From NCBI GenBank assembly GCA_049323755.1, contig JBMOPE010000026.1, forward strand, positions 124,001 through 188,000: 64,000 nt of DNA. The letters run 5' to 3'. Shown piece after piece: positions 24,541 to 32,052 of this stretch. Below the pieces are notes generated by a model. That model saw nothing but the letters and a program-made list of their open reading frames with translations. It did not search any database and was not told the DNA's origin. This stretch comes from BRHc4a sp049323755 (GTDB lineage: Bacteria; Bacillota; Desulfotomaculia; Desulfotomaculales; Desulfocucumaceae). The translations under genes and the position numbers were made by a program. Numbering within the stretch: the stretch's first letter is position 1; every line of letters begins with the position of its first letter.

Positions 24541-25490
24541 GGAATATTGCTCTGCCGCTGTTCCGCCATCGCCAACTGTTTTTTAAGTTTGCGGATGTAA
24601 AGAGCCACGGCAAAAATTATACCGGTAAAGGTTAAAAGGGTGCCGGTCAGTGTCAGCAGAGGCACTGTTGCAAAGGAAAATTGCCTTTCTTCAAAGTTTT
24701 TCCCATCATAGGTCAGCTGCATTTTTCCATGGAAATAACCGATGAAGGGTGCATCATTCCAGGTTATGTCTATTTTTTTGTCGGCTCCGGGTAAAATGTT
24801 GAATGTCGGTACATTAAGTTCGGCTGTCTGATTTCTTATAACATCTTTGACAACAATGTTTCCCCGCACTTCCAGGTGAACATTGCCATTATTCTCTGCA
24901 GCGGCACTGAAAACCGGCTTTCCAAAGTGCCAAAAACCGGTACCGGCCTTTAACAGCCGCCATGACTGTTTTAATTCAAAATTCCCCCGGGGGTCTGTCA
25001 CCTTTACATAAACCAGAGATCGAATTTCCGAGGCCACGGTGATGCCCGCGCCCTGTTCCCCCTTTGTATTTATGGCATTGGTTCCCGGAATAAATCTGAC
25101 ATTGAAATAGGTTAGATGCTCTCCCATTTCAGCATTCTTGGGCACATTAAATATTACCCTTATCTTACCCTGCTCCATGTTGGCCAATCTCTTGGGGGCA
25201 CTGGCTATTGTGGCCCAGGTCATCGGAGACCATCTTGTGTCGGGGTTGTCCACCTTATGCCAATAATCCTTCTCTACCCTGAAATCCTGCACATACGCTT
25301 CAATTTCAACCGGTTCCCCACTTCTGTTTTGAATGTTAAAAACTTGTTCAAAGCTCTCCCCGGGCTTTATCATCTTATCGACAATTGTCGGACCAAGGCT
25401 GGTACCGTTCATTTCAATAGCATAGGCCTGTGTTGGCAAAAACATTACAATCACCAGTAAACCAGCTAAAAAAAATCTTAATCCTGCCAT
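24531..25490 (-). CDS. DUF916/WxL-interacting-like membrane-anchored surface protein
   Basis: A 319-residue protein with a signal peptide (residues 1-24), an extracellular part of two immunoglobulin-like domains and a C-terminal helix (about 280-301) followed by a basic cytoplasmic tail RKLKKQLAMAEQRQ. This order is that of WxL-interacting (DUF916) proteins. The first domain has KPGESFEQVFNIQNRSGEPV and the second FNILPGADKKIDITW, both of the pilus-chaperone/NEW-type beta pattern. It is the first gene behind a c-di-GMP riboswitch and precedes a small secreted protein. It may hold that protein at the surface. The family call is moderate. Confidence 0.65.
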   Translation of the reverse strand: MAGLRFFLAGLLVIVMFLPTQAYAIEMNGTSLGPTIVDKMIKPGESFEQVFNIQNRSGEPVEIEAYVQDFRVEKDYWHKVDNPDTRWSPMTWATIASAPKRLANMEQGKIRVIFNVPKNAEMGEHLTYFNVRFIPGTNAINTKGEQGAGITVASEIRSLVYVKVTDPRGNFELKQSWRLLKAGTGFWHFGKPVFSAAAENNGNVHLEVRGNIVVKDVIRNQTAELNVPTFNILPGADKKIDITWNDAPFIGYFHGKMQLTYDGKNFEERQFSFATVPLLTLTGTLLTFTGIIFAVALYIRKLKKQLAMAEQRQSNIPGE

Positions 25491-25655
25491 AAATATTTAT
25501 GTCACTCCTAACATGCTTTCGTATAGTTTAAAAGTCAACTTTTATACATCGCAAGATATTTAACAAATCCCTCTATTGAAGTCATTAACTATTTGTTTGT
25601 AGTATAAAAATTCACAACAAAATTAATAAACTAATTTTTTGTCGTAATTTGTCAT

Positions 25656-25694
25656 AAAAAAGCCAAACCTTGAGTTTTCTTCTCAGGTTTGGCT
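25656..25694 (-). terminator. Riboswitch expression-platform terminator
   Basis: On the minus strand AGCCAAACCTGAG and CTCAAGGTTTGGCT form a hairpin followed by TTTTTTATGAC. It begins nine bases after the aptamer. CTTAGGTT at the aptamer 3' end can pair with AACCTGAG of the left arm as an antiterminator, so the two structures exclude each other. The leader then runs about 165 bases to the first gene. Confidence 0.85.
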
Positions 25695-25702
25695 ATCTGA
25701 CA

Positions 25703-25797
25703 ACCTAAGGCAGCCCGGCCGCCATCGGATTATGAAACAACCCATAAGGCCCGTGGCTTTGCGCCCTTTCCTTTCGGTAAAGTTTGCCTTTGGGCTA
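25703..25797 (-). promoter_or_regulatory. Cyclic-di-GMP-I (GEMM) riboswitch
   Basis: The minus strand reads AAAGGCAAACTTTACCGAAA, then GGAAAGGGCGCAAAGCCACG, and ends with ATGGCGGCCGGGCTGCCTT. This has all the GEMM-I landmarks: GGCAAAC, a GAAA tetraloop hairpin, GCGCAAAGCCACGGG, and the ATGGCnGCCGGG receptor arm; AAGGCA/TGCCTT closes P1. The base before GCAAAC is G, as in c-di-GMP binders and unlike the A of the cGAMP variant. It controls the minus-strand operon at 25490-24007. The terminator layout suggests an OFF switch. Confidence 0.9.
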
Positions 25798-26095
25798 TTA
25801 TATACGAAATTTATTGTCATAGCAATACATTTTACGACTTAAAAGATTATTTCTCATGAACTTTTAACACTCATAATGGACTCAATGTCGATTACTTTGC
25901 TTAATTCAGCTTTTTTTAAGGCCGTTGTAGAATTACGCAAACCCGGGTACTGCTATATCCATGCATGGGCTTAGAAAAGGTGGTTCCAATCTATAAGTAA
26001 TTCGATGCAATTACAGCAAGTAAACATACATGCGGAATAATGGGATTTATATTTTAATAAAGATATTATGAGGAAATGGAATAGAGGGGGAAGCT

Positions 26096-26743
26096 ATGAC
26101 CGTATATATGAAAAGGACCCCCGGTAGGCTTTTTTCATTGCTGGCCGGAAACTGGCCGGTATATGTTATTGTACTTGTTGTATTTTCCTGCGGACTTTTA
26201 CTTGGCTCTATTTCTGCCAATAATATGGACCATGAGAAAACGGGTGCACTTAATGAATACATTAATAATTTTATTATAAATGCCGGAAAAACCATTTTCG
26301 ATTCAGAAAGAATGGCCACAAACGCAATAAAAAATAACATTATAATGTTAACTGCAATATACATACTGGGTCTTACTATTATTGGCATGCCCGTTATACT
26401 TGGCATACTTTTTGTAAGAGGCTTTGTTATAGGGTTTGCAGTAACTTTTTTAACCAGGGACCTGTCATTAAAAGGTATTCTTTTTACAAGCGCGGCTATT
26501 CTGCCACACAACCTTCTTTACATACCCGCAATATGCCTGGGTGCATCTTCGGCTATAATGTTTGGTGTCTTGTTATGGAAAAGAAACTTTAACAGCAATA
26601 TAACAATACTGCCGAGGCTTTTACAGTATTCTGTTATTATGTTGCTATTTTCTGCAGTCGCTATGGCCGCCGGTCTGGTAGAGGGGTATGTTACGCCCTT
26701 TTTAACAAAACTGGCTGCAGAATATATATTAATTGGATCATAA
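26096..26743 (+). CDS. spoIIM: Stage II sporulation protein M
   Basis: A 215-residue polytopic membrane protein of the SpoIIM family with about five helices. Its N-terminal helix ends in GLLLGSISANN and the core has GMPVILGILFVRGFVIGFAV and LPHNLLYIPAI. With SpoIID and SpoIIP it drives septal peptidoglycan hydrolysis and forespore engulfment. ATG 26096 follows GAGGGGG. A CATACATG about 65 bases upstream resembles a SigE -10, but no matching -35 was found. It starts a gene row (DUF4227-like, DUF362, xerD, deoB, pdp) close to the Bacillus order. Confidence 0.92.
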   Translation: MTVYMKRTPGRLFSLLAGNWPVYVIVLVVFSCGLLLGSISANNMDHEKTGALNEYINNFIINAGKTIFDSERMATNAIKNNIIMLTAIYILGLTIIGMPVILGILFVRGFVIGFAVTFLTRDLSLKGILFTSAAILPHNLLYIPAICLGASSAIMFGVLLWKRNFNSNITILPRLLQYSVIMLLFSAVAMAAGLVEGYVTPFLTKLAAEYILIGS

Positions 26744-26755
26744 GCAGGAGAGTTT

Positions 26756-27034
26756 ATGAAATCGTTATTTTTTATCGTGTTTAACACTAAAAGAAAATTT
26801 GTGCATTTAATTAAGCTGACTCTTGCTGTGGCTATTCTCGTAATACTGATGTCACAGCTGGCAGGGATTGTTCAGAGCACAGAGGAATCTTACCGGAGGT
26901 GGCTAAACAGAAATCACCCCCATGGCAATCCAATTAAGGTATTTAAAGATGTGGATGAATCAATTTTAAATTCTGAGAGTTTAATAATTAACAAATTAAA
27001 AGAAAAGCACTATTTACGTATACCGGTGGAGTAG
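26756..27034 (+). CDS. DUF4227/YqzK-like small membrane protein
   Basis: A 92-residue protein with one N-terminal helix (residues about 22-42, LAVAILVILMSQLAGIV) and a short charged C-terminal part. Its size, topology and place between spoIIM and xerD fit YqzK (DUF4227), a small protein of unknown function in the same locus of Bacillus. ATG 26756 lies 12 bases after the spoIIM stop, behind GCAGGAGAG. A terminator overlaps its stop. The family call rests mostly on position. Confidence 0.6.
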   Translation: MKSLFFIVFNTKRKFVHLIKLTLAVAILVILMSQLAGIVQSTEESYRRWLNRNHPHGNPIKVFKDVDESILNSESLIINKLKEKHYLRIPVE

Positions 27035-27049
27035 CCGGTATTTTGTTTT
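27020..27049 (+). terminator. Terminator after the DUF4227-like gene
   Basis: ATACCGG (27020-27026) pairs with CCGGTAT (27035-27041), followed by TTTGTTTTG. The stop codon lies in the loop. Confidence 0.6.
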
Positions 27050-27133
27050 GGGTATATTTTTTAAAAAGGATTTAAATCGATCACGGTGAAAGAATATTAA
27101 AATTGTTTAAAATACTGTCAAGGAGGGTTTATT

Positions 27134-28255
27134 ATGCCATCTAAGGTTTTTTTTACAGATATGCGGGCAACACAAAAGTTTAACCTGCTGGATAAGGTAG
27201 GAAGACTATTTTCTGAAGCAGGCTTTAAAGAAATTATTTCCCCCGGGGACCTTGTTGCCATCAAGATTCATTTTGGGGAGAAGGGCAACACCGGCTTTAT
27301 CAGGCCGCAGTTTGTCAAAAGAATAGTGGAAGAAGTAAAAAAGTCGGGCGGCAAGCCATTTCTTACCGATGCAAATACACTTTATGTGGGAAGCAGATCA
27401 AATGCCGTTGATCACTTAAAGACAGCAACAGAAAACGGATTTGCTTATTCCGTTGTGGACGCCCCACTGGTAATTGCCGACGGTTTGAACGGGAAAGACT
27501 ACAGAGTAGTGCAGGTAAACCTTAAACACTGTAAGGATGTAAAAATAGGCAGCGCGGTAATGTTTGCTGATGCGTTAATAGCCATATCCCATTTTAAAGG
27601 CCACGAGGCAACCGGTTTTGGCGGCGCCATAAAAAATGTGGGAATGGGCTGTGGTTCAAGGGCGGGAAAGCAGGTAATGCACTCCGACATGCTTCCACGG
27701 GTGAAGGAAGCAAAATGCAAGGCCTGCTCAAGATGTACACAGTGGTGCCCCGCTGGCGCCATTGCAGTTGGTGAATTAAAAATGGCCGTGGTAGATGAAA
27801 AACTATGCATAGGCTGCGGGGAGTGCACAGTAACCTGTCCCCACGGAGCAATTTCAGTAAATTGGAAAAACAACGCTGAATACGCCCTGCAGGAAAAAAT
27901 GGTAGAGTACGCAGCCGGCGTACTGAGCAATAAAAAATCAAAGTGCGGGTTTATTAATTTCCTAAATAATATATCTCCCGACTGCGATTGTTTCAGCTTT
28001 AATGACGCACCGGTTGTCAGGGATATTGGAATTCTTGCTTCAAAAGATATTGTTGCCATAGACCAGTCAAGCGTGGATTTGGTAAATAAAGAACTGGTAC
28101 TTCCCGGTACTAAGCTTGAAGGCAAAAAGACAGAAGGAGATATATTTAGAGCCCTGCATCCGGGAATTGACTGGAAAAGGCAGCTCGAATACGCTGAGGA
28201 AATAGGGCTCGGCGCGAGAGCTTACCAATTACTAAAAATAAAATCCGGCGACTGA
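27134..28255 (+). CDS. DUF362 protein with two [4Fe-4S] clusters
   Basis: A 373-residue protein. The DUF362 domain (residues about 1-190) has GDLVAIKIHFGEKGN and HFKGHEATGFGGAIKN. It is followed by a ferredoxin pair, CKACSRCTQWCP and CIGCGECTVTCP, at residues about 195-240, and then a further alpha/beta segment. The family is common in anaerobes; its reaction is not defined, but an electron-transfer or sulfur/iron role is likely. ATG 27134 follows AAGGAGG, and the gene is bounded by terminators on both sides, so it is its own unit. Confidence 0.85.
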   Translation: MPSKVFFTDMRATQKFNLLDKVGRLFSEAGFKEIISPGDLVAIKIHFGEKGNTGFIRPQFVKRIVEEVKKSGGKPFLTDANTLYVGSRSNAVDHLKTATENGFAYSVVDAPLVIADGLNGKDYRVVQVNLKHCKDVKIGSAVMFADALIAISHFKGHEATGFGGAIKNVGMGCGSRAGKQVMHSDMLPRVKEAKCKACSRCTQWCPAGAIAVGELKMAVVDEKLCIGCGECTVTCPHGAISVNWKNNAEYALQEKMVEYAAGVLSNKKSKCGFINFLNNISPDCDCFSFNDAPVVRDIGILASKDIVAIDQSSVDLVNKELVLPGTKLEGKKTEGDIFRALHPGIDWKRQLEYAEEIGLGARAYQLLKIKSGD

Positions 28256-28263
28256 TTTTTATT

Positions 28264-28311
28264 ACAAGGCGCCTCAGGTATATAACCTGGAAGCGCCTTG
28301 TTATTTTTTAA
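28264..28311 (+). terminator. Terminator after the DUF362 gene
   Basis: ACAAGGCGC and GCGCCTTGT (28264-28272, 28293-28301), with an inner CAGGT/ACCTG stem, are followed by TATTTTTTAATG. Confidence 0.88.
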
Positions 28312-28409
28312 TGTTTTTTTAAATTTAATACTCTTAACAATTTTAAAGAAAGAGGGATTTAATAGTTTATGAAGAAAGATGTTTTTGGAAAATAAAGGCG
28401 GTGTATTTA

Positions 28410-29297
28410 ATGGATCGGGAAATAAAAGATTTTTTAAATTTCCTTGCCATCGAACGTGGCCTCGCTAAAAACACTGTGATTTCCTACCGGTCTGATCTTA
28501 TTTTTTTCATGCAATGTTGTAAAGATAAAAAAATTGACCCACTTGGCGGCAACGGAAGAAACGCTATCTCCTTGTATCTTTTGCAAATGAAAAAAGATGG
28601 TATGTCTCCTGCCACCATTTCAAGAAGAATAGCATCTATAAAGTCCCTGTATAAATTTCTTTTAAATGAGGGACGGATTGAAAAAGATCCAACAGAAAAC
28701 ATAGAGTCCCCCAGGAAGCATCAGAGGCTGCCAAGGGTTTTAACAGCCGATGAGGTGGACAGGCTGCTTGGCCAGCCACGCATTGGAACTCCTGCCGGCC
28801 TGAGAGATAAAGCCATGCTTGAGTTGTTGTATGCAACAGGGATAAGAGTAACAGAGCTTGTGTCCCTGCAAAGGGGAGATATTAATCTTGAAGAAGGCTA
28901 TATCAGGTGTATGGGCAAAGGTTCCAAGGAAAGAATTATTCCTATAGGAGAAGTGTCCGCCCATTTTGTTGAAGCATATATTCAAAGAGCCAGGGTCAAA
29001 TTATTGGGGGAAGCAAATAGCAAATCGCTTTTTCTCAACAAAAACGGAGGCAGTCTGACAAGGCAGGGCTTTTGGAAAATTATTAAAAAGTATGCCGCAA
29101 AATCAAATATAAAAAAGGAAATAACACCACACACGCTGCGGCATTCCTTCGCCACACACCTTCTGGAAAACGGCGCGGATTTGCGTGCAGTGCAGGAACT
29201 ACTGGGGCATGCAGATATTTCCACCACACAGATATATACGCATCTGACCAGGACAAGATTAAAAGAAGTCCACCAAAAAAACCATCCCAGGGCTTAG
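28410..29297 (+). CDS. xerD: Site-specific tyrosine recombinase XerD
   Basis: A 295-residue chromosome-dimer resolution recombinase. The N-terminal SAM-like domain (FLNFLAIERGLAKNTVISYR) is followed by the catalytic domain with Arg in TGIRVTELVSLQ, Lys in GKGSKERIIP, the HTLRHSFATHLL box, His in LLGHADIS and Tyr in TTQIYTHLT. ATG 28410 follows AAAGGCGGTG; GTG 28401 is also in frame. It lies before deoB, as in Bacillus, and is a host gene, not an integrase of a mobile element. Confidence 0.95.
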   Translation: MDREIKDFLNFLAIERGLAKNTVISYRSDLIFFMQCCKDKKIDPLGGNGRNAISLYLLQMKKDGMSPATISRRIASIKSLYKFLLNEGRIEKDPTENIESPRKHQRLPRVLTADEVDRLLGQPRIGTPAGLRDKAMLELLYATGIRVTELVSLQRGDINLEEGYIRCMGKGSKERIIPIGEVSAHFVEAYIQRARVKLLGEANSKSLFLNKNGGSLTRQGFWKIIKKYAAKSNIKKEITPHTLRHSFATHLLENGADLRAVQELLGHADISTTQIYTHLTRTRLKEVHQKNHPRA

Positions 29298-29323
29298 ATT
29301 ATTAAATATAAGGACTGATAAAA

Positions 29324-30535
29324 ATGAGAGAAATAGAGAAGGTAATACTAATTGTATTGGACAGTGTTGGAATAGGCGCCCTTCCGGATGCTTCTGAATA
29401 CGGAGACCAGGGAAGCAACACCCTGGGCAACTGCGCACTGGCAGTAAACGGTCTTAATTTGCCTAACCTGGAAGCAATGGGTCTTGGAAACCTTGGTGAT
29501 TTTATGGGTATAAAGCCTGTTAGCAGCCCTGCCGGATCATACGGCAGGATGTCCTGCAAATCACCGGGAAAAGATACCACAACAGGGCATTGGGAAATAG
29601 CCGGGATTGTTATGGAAAGGCCTTTCCCTGTGTATCCGGAGGGCTTTCCTAAAGAAATAATTGAAGCCTTTGAAAAGAAGATAGGAATTAAGACGCTTGG
29701 AAATAAAGCGGCCTCGGGTACCGAGATTATTAAAGAGCTGGGCGAGGATCATATCAATACAGGCCGCCCCATTGTATATACCTCTGCGGACAGTGTGTTT
29801 CAGATAGCAGCCCATGAAGAAATAATCCCTGTGGCAAGACTTTATGACATGTGTCAAATCGCCAGGGAAATATTAACCGGTGAACATGCCGTGGGCAGGG
29901 TAATAGCCAGGCCATTCACAGGAACTCCCGGGAGTTTTAAAAGGACTGCAAGGAGGCATGATTTTTCTCTAGCCCCGCCCCGACCCACAATACTGTCTGC
30001 GATTTCTGAAGCGGGACTTCCGGTTGTTGCAGTAGGAAAAATTTTCGATATATTTGCCGGCCAGGGCATCACAGATTCTATGCACACGGCAAATAATATG
30101 GAGGGTGTGGACCGTACCCTGGAAAAAATAGCAGAGATAAATAAGGGAATTATTTTTACAAACCTTGTTGAATTTGACATGGTTTACGGCCACAGAAACG
30201 ACCCTCATGGGTACGCAGCCGCCCTTGAGGCTTTTGACAGGCGCCTCCCGGAAATTACAGGCTCACTTAATGAGAAGGAATTATTAATAATAACAGCCGA
30301 CCATGGGTGTGACCCGACAACAGAAAGCACTGATCACAGCCGGGAATACGTGCCACTGCTGGTGACCGGAAGCCAGGTGCAATCCGGTATAAATCTTGGA
30401 ACGAGGGAAACTTTTGCAGATGTGGCCGCCACTCTGGCCCAGATTTTCGATCTTTCTTTCGATACCGGAAAAAGCTTTTATAAGGATATTATAAAAAAAT
30501 TGCCTCGTGCCGCAAACGGCACAAAAAGAGAATGA
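29324..30535 (+). CDS. deoB: Phosphopentomutase
   Basis: A 403-residue alkaline-phosphatase-superfamily enzyme that interconverts ribose or deoxyribose 1-phosphate and 5-phosphate. The metal and phospho-threonine motifs are LIVLDSVGIGALPDA and GKDTTTGHWEIAG, and ITADHGCDPTT and TDHSREYVPLL supply the second metal site. ATG 29324 lies 26 bases after xerD. It is followed by pdp, giving a nucleoside salvage pair. Shortly after the stop there is a GAATTC palindromic repeat. Confidence 0.95.
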   Translation: MREIEKVILIVLDSVGIGALPDASEYGDQGSNTLGNCALAVNGLNLPNLEAMGLGNLGDFMGIKPVSSPAGSYGRMSCKSPGKDTTTGHWEIAGIVMERPFPVYPEGFPKEIIEAFEKKIGIKTLGNKAASGTEIIKELGEDHINTGRPIVYTSADSVFQIAAHEEIIPVARLYDMCQIAREILTGEHAVGRVIARPFTGTPGSFKRTARRHDFSLAPPRPTILSAISEAGLPVVAVGKIFDIFAGQGITDSMHTANNMEGVDRTLEKIAEINKGIIFTNLVEFDMVYGHRNDPHGYAAALEAFDRRLPEITGSLNEKELLIITADHGCDPTTESTDHSREYVPLLVTGSQVQSGINLGTRETFADVAATLAQIFDLSFDTGKSFYKDIIKKLPRAANGTKRE

Positions 30536-30546
30536 AACGAAAAGAA

Positions 30547-30584
30547 TCCCGGGCCATTCTGAATTCTGAATTCAGGATTCCGAC
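30547..30584. repeat. R3b: GAATTC palindromic repeat
   Basis: TCCCGGGCCATTCTGAATTC is followed by TGAATTCAGGATTCCGAC. It lies between deoB and pdp. Confidence 0.65.
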
Positions 30585-30632
30585 AGTATTTTTTAACAGA
30601 ATTAGCTATTTCAAACTGGGCGGGGGATGCAG

Positions 30633-31937
30633 TTGAATATTTACGATATTATTTTAAAGAAGAGACAGGGTGGAGAGCTTGACCCTGAAGAGATTGAGTT
30701 TTTTATAAACGGGTATGTAGCTGGAATAATACCTGATTACCAGATATCCGCACTACTCATGGCAATTTTTTTAAATGGCCTTAGCCAAAGGGAAACCATT
30801 GATTTAACAATGAAAATGTTTAAGTCAGGGGATATTATTGACCTTTCCTCTATACCTGGAATAAAGGTGGATAAGCACAGCACAGGCGGGGTCGGTGACA
30901 AAACAACAATTGTACTGGGCCCTCTGGTTGCCTCTGCTGGCGTTAAGGTTGCAAAAATGTCCGGGAGGGGGCTTGGCCACACCGGGGGAACTATTGACAA
31001 GCTGGAAGCTATTCCAGGCTTTAAGGTGGAATTAAATAACAGGGACTTTTTAAGCCAGGTAAAAGAAATAGGCCTGGCTGTAGTAGCACAGACAGGCAAT
31101 TTAGTCCCCGCCGACAAAAAATTGTATGCTTTAAGGGATGTTACCGCCACAGTAGACAATATATCCCTTATTGCCTCCAGCATAATGTCAAAAAAGCTTG
31201 CCTCAGGGGCAGACGCAGTCGTTCTTGACGTAAAGGTAGGGGTGGGGGCATTCATGAAAGATGTAGAAGCTGCCTCTGAACTTGCATCTTTAATGGTTGA
31301 TATTGGTAATAGCCTTAATAGAACAACAGTGGCTGTTATTACCACTATGGATCAGCCCCTTGGATTTGCTGTGGGGAACTCCCTTGAGGTTAAGGAGGCA
31401 ATAGACACGCTTGCCGGAAGGGGGCCTTCTGACTTAATGGAATTGTGCATATCTCTTGGTTCCGAAATGCTTGTACTGGCAGGGAAAGCCAATTCCGTGG
31501 AAGAGGCCTCCCAGACGCTGGAGGAAAACATCAAAAAGGGCCATGCACTGGTAAAATTTGGAGAAATGATAGCCAGGCAGGGTGGTAATTATCACGTAAT
31601 TTACGATACCGGGCTCCTTCCGGAAGCTTCACAAAAGACGGTTATTACATCAGTGGCGGATGGCTATATAAAAGAAATAGATGCCCTTAAGATTGGATAT
31701 TCCGCTATGAAGCTAGGGGCTGGCAGGGAAACAAAGGATAGTAAGCTTGATCTTTCTGCCGGAATCTTACTTCATAAGAAAGTAGGGGATAGGGTTTATA
31801 AAGGTGAGCCCCTTGCAACTTTACATTATAATTCCGGCCGAAGCACAGAAATACCCTCCGAATTGGTAAAGCAGTCCTTTGTTATAGGGGAAGAAAAACC
31901 ATTTCCATCTCCGCTTATAATCAAAAAAATAAAATAG
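30633..31937 (+). CDS. pdp: Pyrimidine-nucleoside phosphorylase
   Basis: Splits uridine, thymidine and deoxyuridine into base and (deoxy)ribose 1-phosphate, feeding DeoB. The phosphate-binding motif KHSTGGVGDKTTIVL and the signature SGRGLGHTGGTIDKLE are complete. TTG 30633 lies about seven bases after GGCGGGGG, while ATG 30627 would leave no room for an SD, so TTG is preferred (434 residues). A terminator follows at once. Confidence 0.94.
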   Translation: MNIYDIILKKRQGGELDPEEIEFFINGYVAGIIPDYQISALLMAIFLNGLSQRETIDLTMKMFKSGDIIDLSSIPGIKVDKHSTGGVGDKTTIVLGPLVASAGVKVAKMSGRGLGHTGGTIDKLEAIPGFKVELNNRDFLSQVKEIGLAVVAQTGNLVPADKKLYALRDVTATVDNISLIASSIMSKKLASGADAVVLDVKVGVGAFMKDVEAASELASLMVDIGNSLNRTTVAVITTMDQPLGFAVGNSLEVKEAIDTLAGRGPSDLMELCISLGSEMLVLAGKANSVEEASQTLEENIKKGHALVKFGEMIARQGGNYHVIYDTGLLPEASQKTVITSVADGYIKEIDALKIGYSAMKLGAGRETKDSKLDLSAGILLHKKVGDRVYKGEPLATLHYNSGRSTEIPSELVKQSFVIGEEKPFPSPLIIKKIK

Positions 31938-31975
31938 GCAGGTGCGATCACCCACACCCGCCTGTTTTTTTTTTG
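31937..31975 (+). terminator. Terminator after pdp
   Basis: GGCAGGTG (31937-31944) pairs with CACCCGCC (31955-31962) with one mismatch and is followed by a T run of about ten. Confidence 0.78.
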
Positions 31976-31997
31976 TGTTTAATTCTGTTTCCCGCTT

Positions 31998-32048
31998 CCG
32001 AATCCTAATCTCCAATCCCCAATTCCTAATTCCCAATTCCTAATTCCT
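31998..32048. repeat. R4c: AATTCCC/AATCCCC run
   Basis: CCGAATCCTAATCTCCAATC leads into CCCAATTCCTAATTCCCAAT and TCCTAATTCCT, about seven units. It separates pdp from the end of the convergent dehydratase gene. Confidence 0.8.
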
Positions 32049-32052
32049 GTTT

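Noticed and set aside
28410..29297. XerD as integrase of a mobile element, together with the excisionase-like HTH at 60892
   Set aside because: The gene is in the standard housekeeping locus before deoB, 32 kb from the HTH gene, with no attachment repeats or phage genes.
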